In this document: one piece after another, positions 53,510 through 62,607 of the stretch
How the letters are laid out: the number at the start of each line of letters is the position of its first letter
Position numbering within the stretch: the stretch's first letter is position 1
NCBI GenBank assembly: GCA_007753675.1
Contig: CP036432.1
Location: 1,772,394-1,836,393 of the forward strand
Length of the DNA: 64,000 nt
Source: Stieleria magnilauensis
GTDB taxonomy: Bacteria > Planctomycetota > Planctomycetia > Pirellulales > Pirellulaceae
Direction: 5' to 3'
Notes under the pieces: generated by a model
Told to the model about the DNA's origin: nothing
The model's input: the letters and a program-made list of their open reading frames with translations, nothing else
The model's database searches: none
Made by a program: the position numbers and the translations under genes

Positions 53510-56067
53510 TGAATGCGGAGCGTTACGCGCGGGTCCGTGAATTATTTCTAGCCGTCGACGACCTTCCCACCGACCAGCAACACGCGTTTCTGGTCTCGCA
53601 GTGTGGCGACGACCAGACGCTGATCGACGAAGTGATGTCCTTGCTGGACGAGCACGACCACGAATCGGCTCGGCTGGAAGGCAACTCGGCCAAGCAACCA
53701 GCGATTCCGCCCGCCTTGGCGGACTCATCGCCCCCCGAATCCTCCGCTCAAGGCACCGACGGTCATGCGGCGACGTCCAACGCGCCGTTCCTGCCTCCCG
53801 GCCAACGCGACTCGATCAGCGATGCGTCGACCTCCCCGTCCAATCCGGCGCCCGCGGCCAGTGGTCGCCAGCCGAAGCGTCAGACCTACAAGAGCGGTGT
53901 TCGAAAATCGAAGTCCGGATCGATCCCCGCCCCTTCCAAATCAGCGCAGGTCACCCAGCAAAGTTCTCAACGAACCCACGCCTCGCCGCGGTATCGGGAC
54001 GAAGAGCCGCGGGCCCGGCGACATCCCTCGGCCGGCATCTGGCAGACACGGGCGACCAAACATCGGCGTTTCAATGCCGGCTGGTTATGGCTGGCCACCA
54101 TCTTGCCGACCGCACTGATCGGATGGTGGACCTACACGCAAGTGGAATCGAGTCTACGTCAATCGACCGCGAACGAATTGGCCGGCGTGGCCGATGCCGT
54201 CCGGACCAGCGTCGATCAATTCCTCGACGATCAATCCCGTCTGACCGAATCGTGGACGCGTCACCGCGACCTGAGGGATGCGATCATTGCCCTGGTTCAC
54301 ACGAGCGAACAAGATGATTCGGTCGACGCGCTGCGTGAGGCCCCCAGCGCGAAACAAATCCGCGCGGCGCTTGTCGCCCAATCAAAACAACCCGATATCA
54401 AGTATGTCGTCTGGGATCGCACCGGAAAGGTCCTCGCCAGTTGGCTGGTCGACGGAGCCGACGTCGGGGGCAACGTCGCGCCGGACGGGGCGGCCAACCT
54501 GGCACGTGCGATGCGTGGTGAAACGGTGTCGTTCGGTCCCGAGATCTTGATCGCCGACGAGAGCGGCGTTGAACCCGATACGCGTTTGCCGGTGATGGCT
54601 GAGATCTTGCCGATTCATGATGACAAAGGGCGCGTCGTGGCCACGATCTTGATTCGGGGCTTTGGCATGTACGACGCCTTGGACCAGATCTTTCGCGAAG
54701 CTTCCAACGCGGGCGGGCTGGACGTGTATGCCGTCAATGCCAACGGCATGATGGTCACCAACAGTCCCCGCGCGCTCGACTGGCTGACGCTCGGCGCGTC
54801 CGACGACGATTCGGTGTCTTGCCAATTACGAGTCTCCGATCCGGGCACGTCCGCGGCGTCTGCGACTCTTCTGGCAAGCCAAATTCGACGCACGCAACCG
54901 CTGACCTATTCCGTCGCGGCGGCTTCGTCGGGACAATCCGGCTCGCAACTGGCCCCCTACCGCAATTACGCCGGCATGGACGTGGTGGGTGCATGGCGTT
55001 GGGTCAATCGATGGAACGTGGGCATTGTCGTCGAACGAACCGCACCCTCGGCGTTTGCGACCGCGCAAACCGTCTGGTTGGGATTCGTCGCGCTGGGAAT
55101 CATCCTGACCTTCACCGCGCTGACCGCCGCCGGACGGATCGCCAGACGAACCGCCATGGCTCAGGCCGCCGTCCACCCGTTGAGCCGCTATGAGTTGATC
55201 ACCGAGTTGGGCAGCGGCGGGATGGGCGTCGTCTATCGCGCCAAACATGGACAACTCGGTCGCGATACCGCATTGAAGGTACTGCGCGGTGACCGCGATA
55301 ACTTGGAAGACCGGCTGCGGTTCGATCGCGAAGCCAAACTGGCCGCCTCGCTGAGCAATCCGCACACGGTCACGATCTATGACTACGGCCGGGGTGACGA
55401 AGGCGAAGCGTATTGCGTGATGGAATTCTTGAAGGGAATCACGTTGTACGACGTCGTGGCACGCAGCGGGTTTCAGCCCATCGGACGGGCGCTGTTTATT
55501 CTGCGCCAGGTATGCGACTCACTCGGCGAGGCTCATAAGTTGGGGCTGGTGCACCGAGACATCAAACCCCAAAACATCATGCTGTCCCTGGACGCCTCCG
55601 TCGGTGACTGGGCGGTCGTGTTCGATTTCGGTTTGGCCAAGCCGCTGCAACCCGACGCCGATTCCTACCAGACCGCGGAAACGATCTGGGCCGGCACCCC
55701 GATGTACATGGCGCCGGAACGCTATCGCGAACCGAACAACATCGATCCCCGTTCGGATATCTATTCCGTCGGATGCATCGCCTACTTTTTGCTGTCGGGA
55801 CGTCCGCCCTTTATCGAGTGCGACCCGGAATCATTGTTTGCGTTGGTGCTGACCGAACAACCGATCAGCATCGGTGTGCATCGCGACCAAGACGTCCCCG
55901 AGCCGATCATCGCGTTGGTCAAAAAGTGCATGGCCAAGAGCGTCGAAGATCGCTTCTCGACGATCGACGAATTGGCCTTGGAATTGGATCGGCTGATCGC
56001 GTTGCATCCCTGGTCGGTCGAAGAAGCACGGTCGTGGTGGCGAATCCACGGAGCGGAAGTCGGCTAG
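53509..56067 (+). CDS. Transmembrane Ser/Thr protein kinase with extracytoplasmic dCache-like sensor
   Basis: I start at ATG 53509, which shares one base with the sigma gene stop (TGATG); 852 residues. Residues 1-50 (RELFLAVDDLPTDQQHAFLV, DEVMSLLDEH) match the N-terminal element common in planctomycete ECF-linked kinases. A disordered stretch (55-175) precedes membrane helix 1 (about 190-208), a large extracytoplasmic dCache-like region (about 210-515), helix 2 (about 520-541) and a cytosolic kinase domain (560-825). Kinase motifs are LGSGGMGVVYRA, HRDIKPQN (Asp near 684), VFDFGLAK and MAPERY. The catalytic domain is C-terminal, the reverse of PASTA kinases. Confidence 0.92.
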   Translation: MNAERYARVRELFLAVDDLPTDQQHAFLVSQCGDDQTLIDEVMSLLDEHDHESARLEGNSAKQPAIPPALADSSPPESSAQGTDGHAATSNAPFLPPGQRDSISDASTSPSNPAPAASGRQPKRQTYKSGVRKSKSGSIPAPSKSAQVTQQSSQRTHASPRYRDEEPRARRHPSAGIWQTRATKHRRFNAGWLWLATILPTALIGWWTYTQVESSLRQSTANELAGVADAVRTSVDQFLDDQSRLTESWTRHRDLRDAIIALVHTSEQDDSVDALREAPSAKQIRAALVAQSKQPDIKYVVWDRTGKVLASWLVDGADVGGNVAPDGAANLARAMRGETVSFGPEILIADESGVEPDTRLPVMAEILPIHDDKGRVVATILIRGFGMYDALDQIFREASNAGGLDVYAVNANGMMVTNSPRALDWLTLGASDDDSVSCQLRVSDPGTSAASATLLASQIRRTQPLTYSVAAASSGQSGSQLAPYRNYAGMDVVGAWRWVNRWNVGIVVERTAPSAFATAQTVWLGFVALGIILTFTALTAAGRIARRTAMAQAAVHPLSRYELITELGSGGMGVVYRAKHGQLGRDTALKVLRGDRDNLEDRLRFDREAKLAASLSNPHTVTIYDYGRGDEGEAYCVMEFLKGITLYDVVARSGFQPIGRALFILRQVCDSLGEAHKLGLVHRDIKPQNIMLSLDASVGDWAVVFDFGLAKPLQPDADSYQTAETIWAGTPMYMAPERYREPNNIDPRSDIYSVGCIAYFLLSGRPPFIECDPESLFALVLTEQPISIGVHRDQDVPEPIIALVKKCMAKSVEDRFSTIDELALELDRLIALHPWSVEEARSWWRIHGAEVG

Positions 56068-56090
56068 CGCCTTGTCAACCGTTGAGACGT

Positions 56091-56166
56091 GTTGGTGTGC
56101 AGGCTTTAGCCGCCCATTTTCGCTGCGTAGCAGCGCCCCGGAATCGCCTAAAGGCTAGACACCAAC
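56091..56166. repeat. Three-hairpin repeat between convergent kinase and regulator genes
   Basis: Outer arms 56091-56112 and 56145-56166 are imperfect inverted copies sharing GTTGGTGT and CTTTAG cores; each arm can fold alone (GGC-TTTA-GCC and GCC-TAAA-GGC). The centre holds CGCTGC-GTA-GCAGCG (56121-56135). It lies in the 120-bp gap between two convergent stops. Confidence 0.7.
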
Positions 56167-56187
56167 GGTCGCTCAATCGCTTCCCCA

Positions 56188-57333
56188 TCAGCGGAACGAA
56201 GCTCGGTACTTGCCGGGCGTGATCCCACGTTGCTTTCGAAACATCACGCTCAGATACTCCGCATGCTCGATGCCGCAACGCCGCGCGATCAAATCGAGCG
56301 GGAACGAGGTTTCGCGCAGCAAGCGTTCGGCCCGCTGGATCCGCGTGGCGACAATCATCTCGTGTGGCGTCTTGCCCAACATCGCCTTGAAACGCAATTC
56401 CAACGCGCGTCGCGTCATCGAGGTTGTGGCCACCACATCGCCGACCCGAATCCCCGAACACGCGTGGGCCAAAATGTAGCGCGCGGCGTTTTCAATCTCG
56501 GGATCGTCCACCGCGACGGTATCGGTCGAGCGTCGTGTGGAGATCCCGATCGGCGGCAACAGGGTCCCCGTCGCCGGAACAGATTGACCGTCCATCATCT
56601 TTTCCAACAACTCCGCCGCGACGTAACCTGCCTGCTCGGCATCCGGAATGACGCTGGTCAACGGCGGAGACGCCAGCCGGCACAACAGTGGATCGTCGTC
56701 GACGCCCAAGACGGCGATCGAATCGGGAACACGCCGTTCCGCTTCGTCACACAAATCCAAGATCCGCCGGGCCAACGAATCATACGCCGCCATCAGTCCG
56801 CAGGGACTCGGCAAGTCCCGGATCCAACGCAACAGCTTCGGCCGCTGACGCGCCCACGTCGAGCGCGCTGTTTCCGGCGGGATGTCAAACACCGAAACCT
56901 CCAACCCACGCGATTGCGCCGCAGCGACAAACGCATCGCGACGCCAACACGCCCAGTTGAACTCGACTTCTCCACAAAACGCCAACGCGCGCAATCCCCG
57001 TTCGTGGAAATGTTCGACCGCCAGATCTGCGATTTGCTGATCATCGGTTTCCAACCATGGAATGTCAGGCAGTCGCCGCGCCGCGCTCAGATCAATCGTC
57101 GGCAACCCGGTCGCTCGGACGGCCTGGGCGATCTTGTCCGTTTCGATCCGCGCCAAAATGCCATCGCCCGGATACCGGCGCAACCAACTCGGCGGATCCG
57201 CCCCACGATGCTGCTCCGGTAAATCAACCTTCCATCGGCCGAACTCTTCCTGGTATCGCAACACCCCGCGCAGCAGCCCTCGGGCATACTCGTTACTGGA
57301 TTCGATCAAAAGCGCCACGCTTCGTTGTTGCAT
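56188..57333 (-). CDS. XylR-like transcriptional regulator (LacI-type sensor plus AraC HTH)
   Basis: I start at ATG 57333 (MQQRSVALLIESSNE; 381 residues); the much longer frame to 58464 runs through a divergent gene. Residues 1-275 form a LacI/PurR-like periplasmic-binding-protein fold (ALLIESSNEYARGLLRGVL, IAVLGVDDDPLLCRLASPPL). Residues 285-375 form an AraC double helix-turn-helix (VGDVVATTSMTRRALELRF, LIARRCGIEHAEYLSVMFRK). This arrangement matches E. coli XylR. Divergent from a Gfo/Idh oxidoreductase, which it probably controls; the ligand is likely a sugar. Confidence 0.92.
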   Translation of the reverse strand: MQQRSVALLIESSNEYARGLLRGVLRYQEEFGRWKVDLPEQHRGADPPSWLRRYPGDGILARIETDKIAQAVRATGLPTIDLSAARRLPDIPWLETDDQQIADLAVEHFHERGLRALAFCGEVEFNWACWRRDAFVAAAQSRGLEVSVFDIPPETARSTWARQRPKLLRWIRDLPSPCGLMAAYDSLARRILDLCDEAERRVPDSIAVLGVDDDPLLCRLASPPLTSVIPDAEQAGYVAAELLEKMMDGQSVPATGTLLPPIGISTRRSTDTVAVDDPEIENAARYILAHACSGIRVGDVVATTSMTRRALELRFKAMLGKTPHEMIVATRIQRAERLLRETSFPLDLIARRCGIEHAEYLSVMFRKQRGITPGKYRASFR

Positions 57334-57342
57334 GTGAAATAG

Positions 57343-57393
57343 CTTAGCAATGATGCGCGATATTGCATTGATGGCATCACGATTTTTGCTAAG
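57343..57393. promoter_or_regulatory. Nested inverted repeats in the XylR-like regulator / oxidoreductase gap
   Basis: CTTAGCAA (57343-57350) faces TTGCTAAG (57386-57393), and inside them TGATGC (57351-57356) faces GCATCA (57374-57379). The region is 10-60 bp upstream of the regulator start. This is a good operator candidate for autoregulation and for control of the divergent Gfo/Idh gene. Confidence 0.5.
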
Positions 57394-57519
57394 TTTGTCG
57401 CTTGCCCCGGTCAAACACCATTGTTTTGTTACTGCGGTTTCGCCTCCCTGCGCCACCGTCGATCCGGCACCGGCACTGCGATCCGTTTCCTCTCTCGCTA
57501 CCCTTGGTAAAGGTTTCCC

Positions 57520-58641
57520 ATGTCCAAACCTGTTCGCGTCGCAATGATTGGCCTCGGCTTTGGCGCCGAATTCATTCCGATCTATCAAGCCCATGCCGGC
57601 GCCGAAGTCGTCGCTATTTGCCGACGAAACGAAGTCGAATTGAACAAGGCGGCCGACCAATTTGGAATCGAGAAACGCTTCACCGACTACGCCGATCTGC
57701 TGGCCGACCCGGACATCGATTACGTCCACATCAACAGCCCGATTCCCGATCACGCCTGGATGTCGCTGCAGGCACTCGATGCGGGCAAGCATGTGATGTG
57801 CACGGTACCGATGGCGACGACGATCGACGAATGCCGTCAGATTGTTGAAAAGGTCAAGGAGACGGGGTTGAAGTACATGATGGCCGAGACGGTCGTCTAC
57901 AGCCGCGAGTTCTTGTTCATCAAACAGATGTACGAGAGTGGCGAACTGGGAAAGATCCAACACCTGGCCGCATCGCACCCGCAAGACATGGACGGCTGGC
58001 CGAGTTACTGGGAAGAAATGATCCCGATGCATTACGCGACGCACGTCGTCAGCCCTTGCCTGGGTCTGACCAACGCACTGGCCGAATACGTCAGTTGTTT
58101 CGGGTCCGGCGAAGTCCGCGAGTCGATTGCGAAAAAGTCGGGAAATCGGTTCGCCGTCGAGAGCTGTCATCTCAAATTGAAGGACAGCGACCTTTCGGCG
58201 CACATCTGGCGTTTCCTGTATGACGTCGCCCGCCAATATCGCGAAAGCTTTGACGTTTATGGAACGAAGAAAAGTTTCGAGTGGACGCTGATCGAAAACG
58301 AACCACACGTCCTGCACACCGCGAAGAAACCAGAACCGGAGATCGCGGAAAAGATCGAAGTGCCCGACTTCGCCCATCTGCTGCCGGCCGAAATTCAGAA
58401 GTTCACGCTGCCATCGGAAATCCACGACGCCGGCCATTTGTCGTTCGTCCAGGGTGGCGGACATGGCGGATCACACCCGCACTTGGTTCACGAAATGGTC
58501 AGCGCGGTCAGCGAAGATCGCGATCCCTGGCCCAACGCCGTCACCAGCGCCAACTGGACCTGCGTCGGGTTGTGTGCTCACGAGTCGGCGACCAAGGGCG
58601 GCGAGATCGTCAAGTTGCCAGAATTCACGCTGCAATCGTGA
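57520..58641 (+). CDS. Cytoplasmic Gfo/Idh/MocA-family oxidoreductase
   Basis: The 373-residue protein has a dinucleotide-binding N-terminus (RVAMIGLGFGAEFIPIY), but the usual EKP triad is replaced by GKHVMCTVPMATT, so the conserved Lys is absent from that position. A C-terminal alpha/beta domain follows with HYATHVVSPCLGLTNA and GGSHPHLVHEMVSAV. No signal peptide, unlike the copy at 14140. Divergence from a XylR-like regulator suggests sugar or sugar-acid metabolism. It is followed 9 bp later by queG, so the two may be co-transcribed despite different roles. Confidence 0.85.
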   Translation: MSKPVRVAMIGLGFGAEFIPIYQAHAGAEVVAICRRNEVELNKAADQFGIEKRFTDYADLLADPDIDYVHINSPIPDHAWMSLQALDAGKHVMCTVPMATTIDECRQIVEKVKETGLKYMMAETVVYSREFLFIKQMYESGELGKIQHLAASHPQDMDGWPSYWEEMIPMHYATHVVSPCLGLTNALAEYVSCFGSGEVRESIAKKSGNRFAVESCHLKLKDSDLSAHIWRFLYDVARQYRESFDVYGTKKSFEWTLIENEPHVLHTAKKPEPEIAEKIEVPDFAHLLPAEIQKFTLPSEIHDAGHLSFVQGGGHGGSHPHLVHEMVSAVSEDRDPWPNAVTSANWTCVGLCAHESATKGGEIVKLPEFTLQS

Positions 58642-58650
58642 ACCACGCCC

Positions 58651-59706
58651 GTGAATGAATCGCCCCCCGATCCCGCCGGATGGCTGCCGCTGTTTCGACA
58701 GCGGGCCGCGGAATTGGGGTTCATCAACGCCGGGATCGCCCCGGCGGTTGATTCCGCAGGCTTTACCGATCTCGTCAAATGGATCGAGTCGGGTTACGCC
58801 GCCGGGATGCAGTACTTCGCCGACCGCTTGGACGCCTACCGCCATGCCGACGGCGTGATGGCGGGGACCAAGAGCATCATCGTGTTGGCGTATCCTTATC
58901 CGGCCGATGCCGACCGTTCAGCGGCGGACGGACAGGGATCGGTGGCGCGTTACGCCTGGCCCGGTGTCGACTACCACGACACCATCCATGCCAAACTCAA
59001 GCAACTCAAACGTCTGGTCGCCGAAGCCGCGCCGCAGGTTTCCAGCCGCGGTTGCATCGACACCGCACCGTTGCTGGAGCGCGAACTGGCGCAACTGGCC
59101 GGGCTAGGTTGGCGCGGCAAGAACACCTTGCTGCTCCATCGCCAACACGGCAGCTATTTCTTTCTGGCGTGTTTTTTGGTCGATGTCGAATTGCCCTATG
59201 ACGCACCGCACCACACCAGTCATTGCGGCACCTGCACGGCGTGCCTGGACGCTTGCCCGACCGACGCCTTTCCCGCCCCCGGCGTGCTCGACGCCAGTCG
59301 CTGCATCAGCTACCTGACGATCGAACACCGCGGTGCGATCCCGATGGAGTTGCGAGAGGGAATCGGTTCATGGGTCTTTGGCTGCGACGTCTGCCAAGAG
59401 GTCTGCCCGTGGAATCGCAAGCCGGCGCGTCGAAGCGAAACGCCGGCGGAGCAACGGGTGCTCGATCGCATCGATCTCCAATCGCTGTTTGAAATCGACG
59501 AAGACACGTTTCGTGCCCAGTATCGCAAATCGCCGTTTTGGCGAACACGGTTGCGGGGCATGCGTCGAAACGCAGCCATCGTGCTGGGCAATCAAGGCAA
59601 CCCCGATGCGCTGCCCGCTCTCAAGCGTGGAGCCGACGACGAAGACGAAGTCGTCGCGGAAGCCTGCCGCTGGGCGATCCAAAAGATCAGGCAGTCGCAT
59701 CCCTAG
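58651..59706 (+). CDS. queG: Epoxyqueuosine reductase
   Basis: The 351-residue protein starts at GTG 58651. It has the QueG layout: an N-terminal cobalamin-binding part (AELGFINAGIAPAVDSAG, SIIVLAYPYP, RYAWPGVDYHD), a CxxCxxCxxxCP ferredoxin motif (CGTCTACLDACP) and a second cluster motif (CDVCQEVCPWN). A C-terminal HEAT-like extension follows (LRGMRRNAAIVLGNQGNPDA). It makes queuosine from epoxyqueuosine in tRNA, the last pathway step. queE and queF are at 12.9-14.0 kb. Confidence 0.95.
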   Translation: MNESPPDPAGWLPLFRQRAAELGFINAGIAPAVDSAGFTDLVKWIESGYAAGMQYFADRLDAYRHADGVMAGTKSIIVLAYPYPADADRSAADGQGSVARYAWPGVDYHDTIHAKLKQLKRLVAEAAPQVSSRGCIDTAPLLERELAQLAGLGWRGKNTLLLHRQHGSYFFLACFLVDVELPYDAPHHTSHCGTCTACLDACPTDAFPAPGVLDASRCISYLTIEHRGAIPMELREGIGSWVFGCDVCQEVCPWNRKPARRSETPAEQRVLDRIDLQSLFEIDEDTFRAQYRKSPFWRTRLRGMRRNAAIVLGNQGNPDALPALKRGADDEDEVVAEACRWAIQKIRQSHP

Positions 59707-59741
59707 ATGCGGTGGATGACGGTTTGGGCGTGACGACGTCA

Positions 59742-59768
59742 AACGGTTTCGATGTACGGAAAACCGTT
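59742..59768. terminator. Hairpin between convergent queG and aminotransferase genes
   Basis: AACGGTTT (59742-59749) and AAACCGTT (59761-59768) form a perfect 8-bp stem with an 11-base loop. It sits in the 76-bp gap between two convergent stops and could act on both strands. Confidence 0.5.
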
Positions 59769-59782
59769 GGAGTCAGGAGGTT

Positions 59783-60988
59783 CTAATTCCGTTCCGATTC
59801 CAAGCACAACGGCAATACGTCAGCCAGCCGCTTGTATTGATCCAGACTGTTGTACGCCTGGGCCGAAATCCGCAGACAGGGTAGCGTCCCTTTAAGCAAG
59901 AAGATCGGCACCTCGATCGCGTGCTCATGGAAGATCCGACGCTGCAACCTGTTTGCGGATTCGCCGTCACCGACACGTTCGGCCGGCAAGGGAACCGACG
60001 CCAGACTGCCCAGCATGTCCGCCGGCGCGGGAGGGTCACAACCAAGTGCGTTCAGCAACGCGTCCCGCCCCGCCAGCACGAGCGCGTGATTGTCACGCAT
60101 CAACTGCGCCAAACCGCCTTCTTTGAGACCACACAGAAACTCAATCGCCGTCGGCATGGAAAGAATCGGCGTCGGGTCGTACGTGCCCACCCAATTGAAT
60201 TCTGCCAGGAACGGCGTCTTTCCAAGCCCCGGTGAATTCGCACCATGACTGATCGTGGTCGGATGGACTTCATGCTGCCAGTCGCGCCGCACGTACAGGA
60301 ACCCCGATGTCTTGGGACCACACAACCACTTGTGATGATTGCCGGTATAGTAATCCGGATTCAAATCAGACAGATCGACGGGGACCATCCCCGGCGCATG
60401 CGCCCCATCGACCAACACCCGCACTCCGCGGCGATGTGCCAGTTCAATCAGTTCCTTGACGGGCAAGCCCAAGCCGGTCGGACTGGTGACATGATCGATC
60501 AACAACAACCGCGTCTTGGACGTCAGCGTCGCATCGATCGCCTCGATCACCTGCGCGTTTGACTCAATCGGAAACGGCAGCTCGGCGACCGACACCGTGG
60601 CGCCGCCAGGCTGTTTACCGCAGCGTTCGGCTGCGTACCGCGCGGCATTGTTGCAGGCGTTGTAGCCGTGGTTGGTGATCACCACTTCGCCGCCGGGGGA
60701 AAAGGGGAACGATCGCAGCACCGCGTTAACCCCATCGGTCGCATTCCGCACGAACGCCAAATCCCGGGGGTCGGCACCGACAAGACTGCCAATGCAATCA
60801 CGGACCCGATCCAGTTTTGGCAACAACGAACGTTCCGGTCCCAGAAACTCAATCGGGTCGTATTCAAGCCGTTCGATCCACTCGCGCTGCGCCTCCATCA
60901 CCACCCTCGGCGTCGCGCCAAAGGAGCCGTGGTTCAGGAAGTCGACGTCAGGGTTGAGACGCCAATGCGATCGAAATGGATTTGACAC
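59783..60988 (-). CDS. Class V PLP-dependent aminotransferase (isopenicillin-N-epimerase-like)
   Basis: The 401-residue fold-type I enzyme starts at GTG 60988 (reading VSNPFRSHWRLNPDV). LNHGSFGATPR, AFVRNATDGVNAVLRSF, VLVDGAHAPGMVPVDL and the PLP-lysine segment GNHHKWLCGPKTSGFLYV are typical of the isopenicillin-N-epimerase-like / cysteine-desulfurase-like branch. Substrate unknown; such enzymes often act on amino-acid or sulfur substrates. The left end of an IS element lies only 36 bp upstream of the start codon, so its native promoter has probably been displaced. Confidence 0.88.
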   Translation of the reverse strand: MSNPFRSHWRLNPDVDFLNHGSFGATPRVVMEAQREWIERLEYDPIEFLGPERSLLPKLDRVRDCIGSLVGADPRDLAFVRNATDGVNAVLRSFPFSPGGEVVITNHGYNACNNAARYAAERCGKQPGGATVSVAELPFPIESNAQVIEAIDATLTSKTRLLLIDHVTSPTGLGLPVKELIELAHRRGVRVLVDGAHAPGMVPVDLSDLNPDYYTGNHHKWLCGPKTSGFLYVRRDWQHEVHPTTISHGANSPGLGKTPFLAEFNWVGTYDPTPILSMPTAIEFLCGLKEGGLAQLMRDNHALVLAGRDALLNALGCDPPAPADMLGSLASVPLPAERVGDGESANRLQRRIFHEHAIEVPIFLLKGTLPCLRISAQAYNSLDQYKRLADVLPLCLESERN

Positions 60989-61080
60989 ACTGTCCCCAAT
61001 TCATCGGTCAGGCCCGCGCCGCAAGCCCAAAAGGTGTCCGACACGAATGGCACGGGCATAAGTGGAATCAACTAGATGTG

Positions 61081-61135
61081 GTGCGATTGCGTTCGTGCTA
61101 GCACAACGGGCAGTGATATCAAATCGCAATCGCAC
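61081..61135. repeat. Internal hairpin in the IS leader
   Basis: GTGCGATTGCG (61081-61091) and CGCAATCGCAC (61125-61135) are perfect 11-bp complements; the loop contains the palindrome GTGCTAGCAC. It lies between the left terminal repeat and the transposase start, where it could block read-through transcription or translation. Confidence 0.6.
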
Positions 61136-61221
61136 TTTGCGTGCCGTAAATGAATTGAAAACACAGCGAGCCTCCGGTGCAATGGAGTTATCAAGCACAT
61201 CACTTCACTGGAGGGCTCACC

Positions 61222-62607
61222 GTGAACGATCAGTCTACCGATGCAGGCTTCGAAGTTCAAAGCAAATTGCGAAAAGCCTCATCACTCGTTTTGGACCTCC
61301 TTCTGCCTCAGGTTGAGGTGGCAAGGGTTTGCGCTGAACTGAAGCACAAATACCGCGATTGCCCCTACAACCCGATGATCACCGTTTGGTTGTTCATTTC
61401 ACAGGTCCTTTCGGCAGACCACAGTTGCCAACAGGCCGTCACCCGCTTCAATGTGTACCGCGTCGCGAAGGGGTTGCTTCGCGTCAGCAGCGAAACAACA
61501 TCGTATTGCAAGGCACGCGGCAGGCTTCCTGAGCAACTCTTCGAAAGGCTGCTTGCATGGACCGCGAAACGTTGCGAAGAGGCGACCGACCAAGCTTGGC
61601 TGTTTCAAGACCGGATTGTCGAAATGGTTGATGGCTGGACCTTGACGATGGCTGACACCGACGAGAACCAAGAAGAATACCCCCAAATGAAAAGTCAAAA
61701 GCCTGGCTGCGGTTTTCCGATCGCCAGGATGATTGGCTTGTTTTCCCTTGCGACAGGTGCAATTCAACGCACGGCAGTGGGGCCGTACCGAGGTAAACAG
61801 ACTGGTGAGACAGCGCTACTGCGGACGTTTTTGGACTGCATTTTACCGGGGCGAATCTTGCTGGCTGACCGCTACTACGCAAACTTCTGGTTGCTTGCCA
61901 TGGGGCCGATGCGAGGTATCGACTTGGTGGCCAGGGCGCACCAACTTCGCAAAATCGATTTTCGCCGTGGGCTCAAACTTGGCTACCTGGATCAGTTAGT
62001 CGCCTACCGCAAACCGCCACGTCCCAAGTGGATGAGCAAGAAAGAATACGATCAGTATCCTTGTTTGGTCATTGTCCGTCACCTGAAGTACAAGGTTGAG
62101 CAGCGAGGTTTTCGAACCAGGGAAATTACCCTGGCCACGACGTTGGTGGATGCCGAAATCTATGCCGCGGAAGATTTGGCCGAACTGTTTCGCAAGAGAT
62201 GGCAGGTGGAGCTTCACATCCGAAGCCTGAAAACTCAAATGCAGATGGAGCACTTGCGATGCAAGAGCCCGCAAATGGTTCGCAAGGAAATCCACTGCCA
62301 CATGATTGGATTCAATCTAGTCCGCGCTGCGATCATGGCATCTGCGTTGAAGTTCGGGCGATGTCCGACAAGGCTGAGCTTTACCGGCGCGATGCAGGCG
62401 ATTGAAGAGCTTGCAGCATTTCTCCGACTCCGCTGCGGAAGCCCGGGCGAACAATTCGACAACCTGCTCGAAACGATCTCCGAACTGGTTGTCGGCAATC
62501 GACCAGGTCGCCAAGAAAAACGGGAACTCAAACGCAGGCAGAAAAACTACAAGCTCATGAAAACGAGACGCAACCCGAACCGAAACCGTTACGCCACAGC
62601 AGCTTAG
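61222..62607 (+). CDS. IS4-family transposase
   Basis: I start at GTG 61222 (reading VNDQSTDAGFEVQSK; 461 residues) because GGAGGG precedes it at a good distance; a GTG at 61177 would add 15 residues. DDE catalytic residues appear in VDGWTLTMADT (first Asp), LLADRYYANFW (second Asp) and the C-terminal FRKRWQVELHIRSLK. The last segment fits the IS4 YREK signature with Phe in place of Tyr. A basic tail ends the protein. It catalyses cut-and-paste transposition of the host element and looks intact. Confidence 0.92.
   Translation: MNDQSTDAGFEVQSKLRKASSLVLDLLLPQVEVARVCAELKHKYRDCPYNPMITVWLFISQVLSADHSCQQAVTRFNVYRVAKGLLRVSSETTSYCKARGRLPEQLFERLLAWTAKRCEEATDQAWLFQDRIVEMVDGWTLTMADTDENQEEYPQMKSQKPGCGFPIARMIGLFSLATGAIQRTAVGPYRGKQTGETALLRTFLDCILPGRILLADRYYANFWLLAMGPMRGIDLVARAHQLRKIDFRRGLKLGYLDQLVAYRKPPRPKWMSKKEYDQYPCLVIVRHLKYKVEQRGFRTREITLATTLVDAEIYAAEDLAELFRKRWQVELHIRSLKTQMQMEHLRCKSPQMVRKEIHCHMIGFNLVRAAIMASALKFGRCPTRLSFTGAMQAIEELAAFLRLRCGSPGEQFDNLLETISELVVGNRPGRQEKRELKRRQKNYKLMKTRRNPNRNRYATAA

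Noticed and set aside
57334-58464. 758-codon minus-strand fusion upstream of the XylR-like regulator
   Set aside because: The extra codons are the complement of the Gfo/Idh gene; the regulator is complete from 57333.
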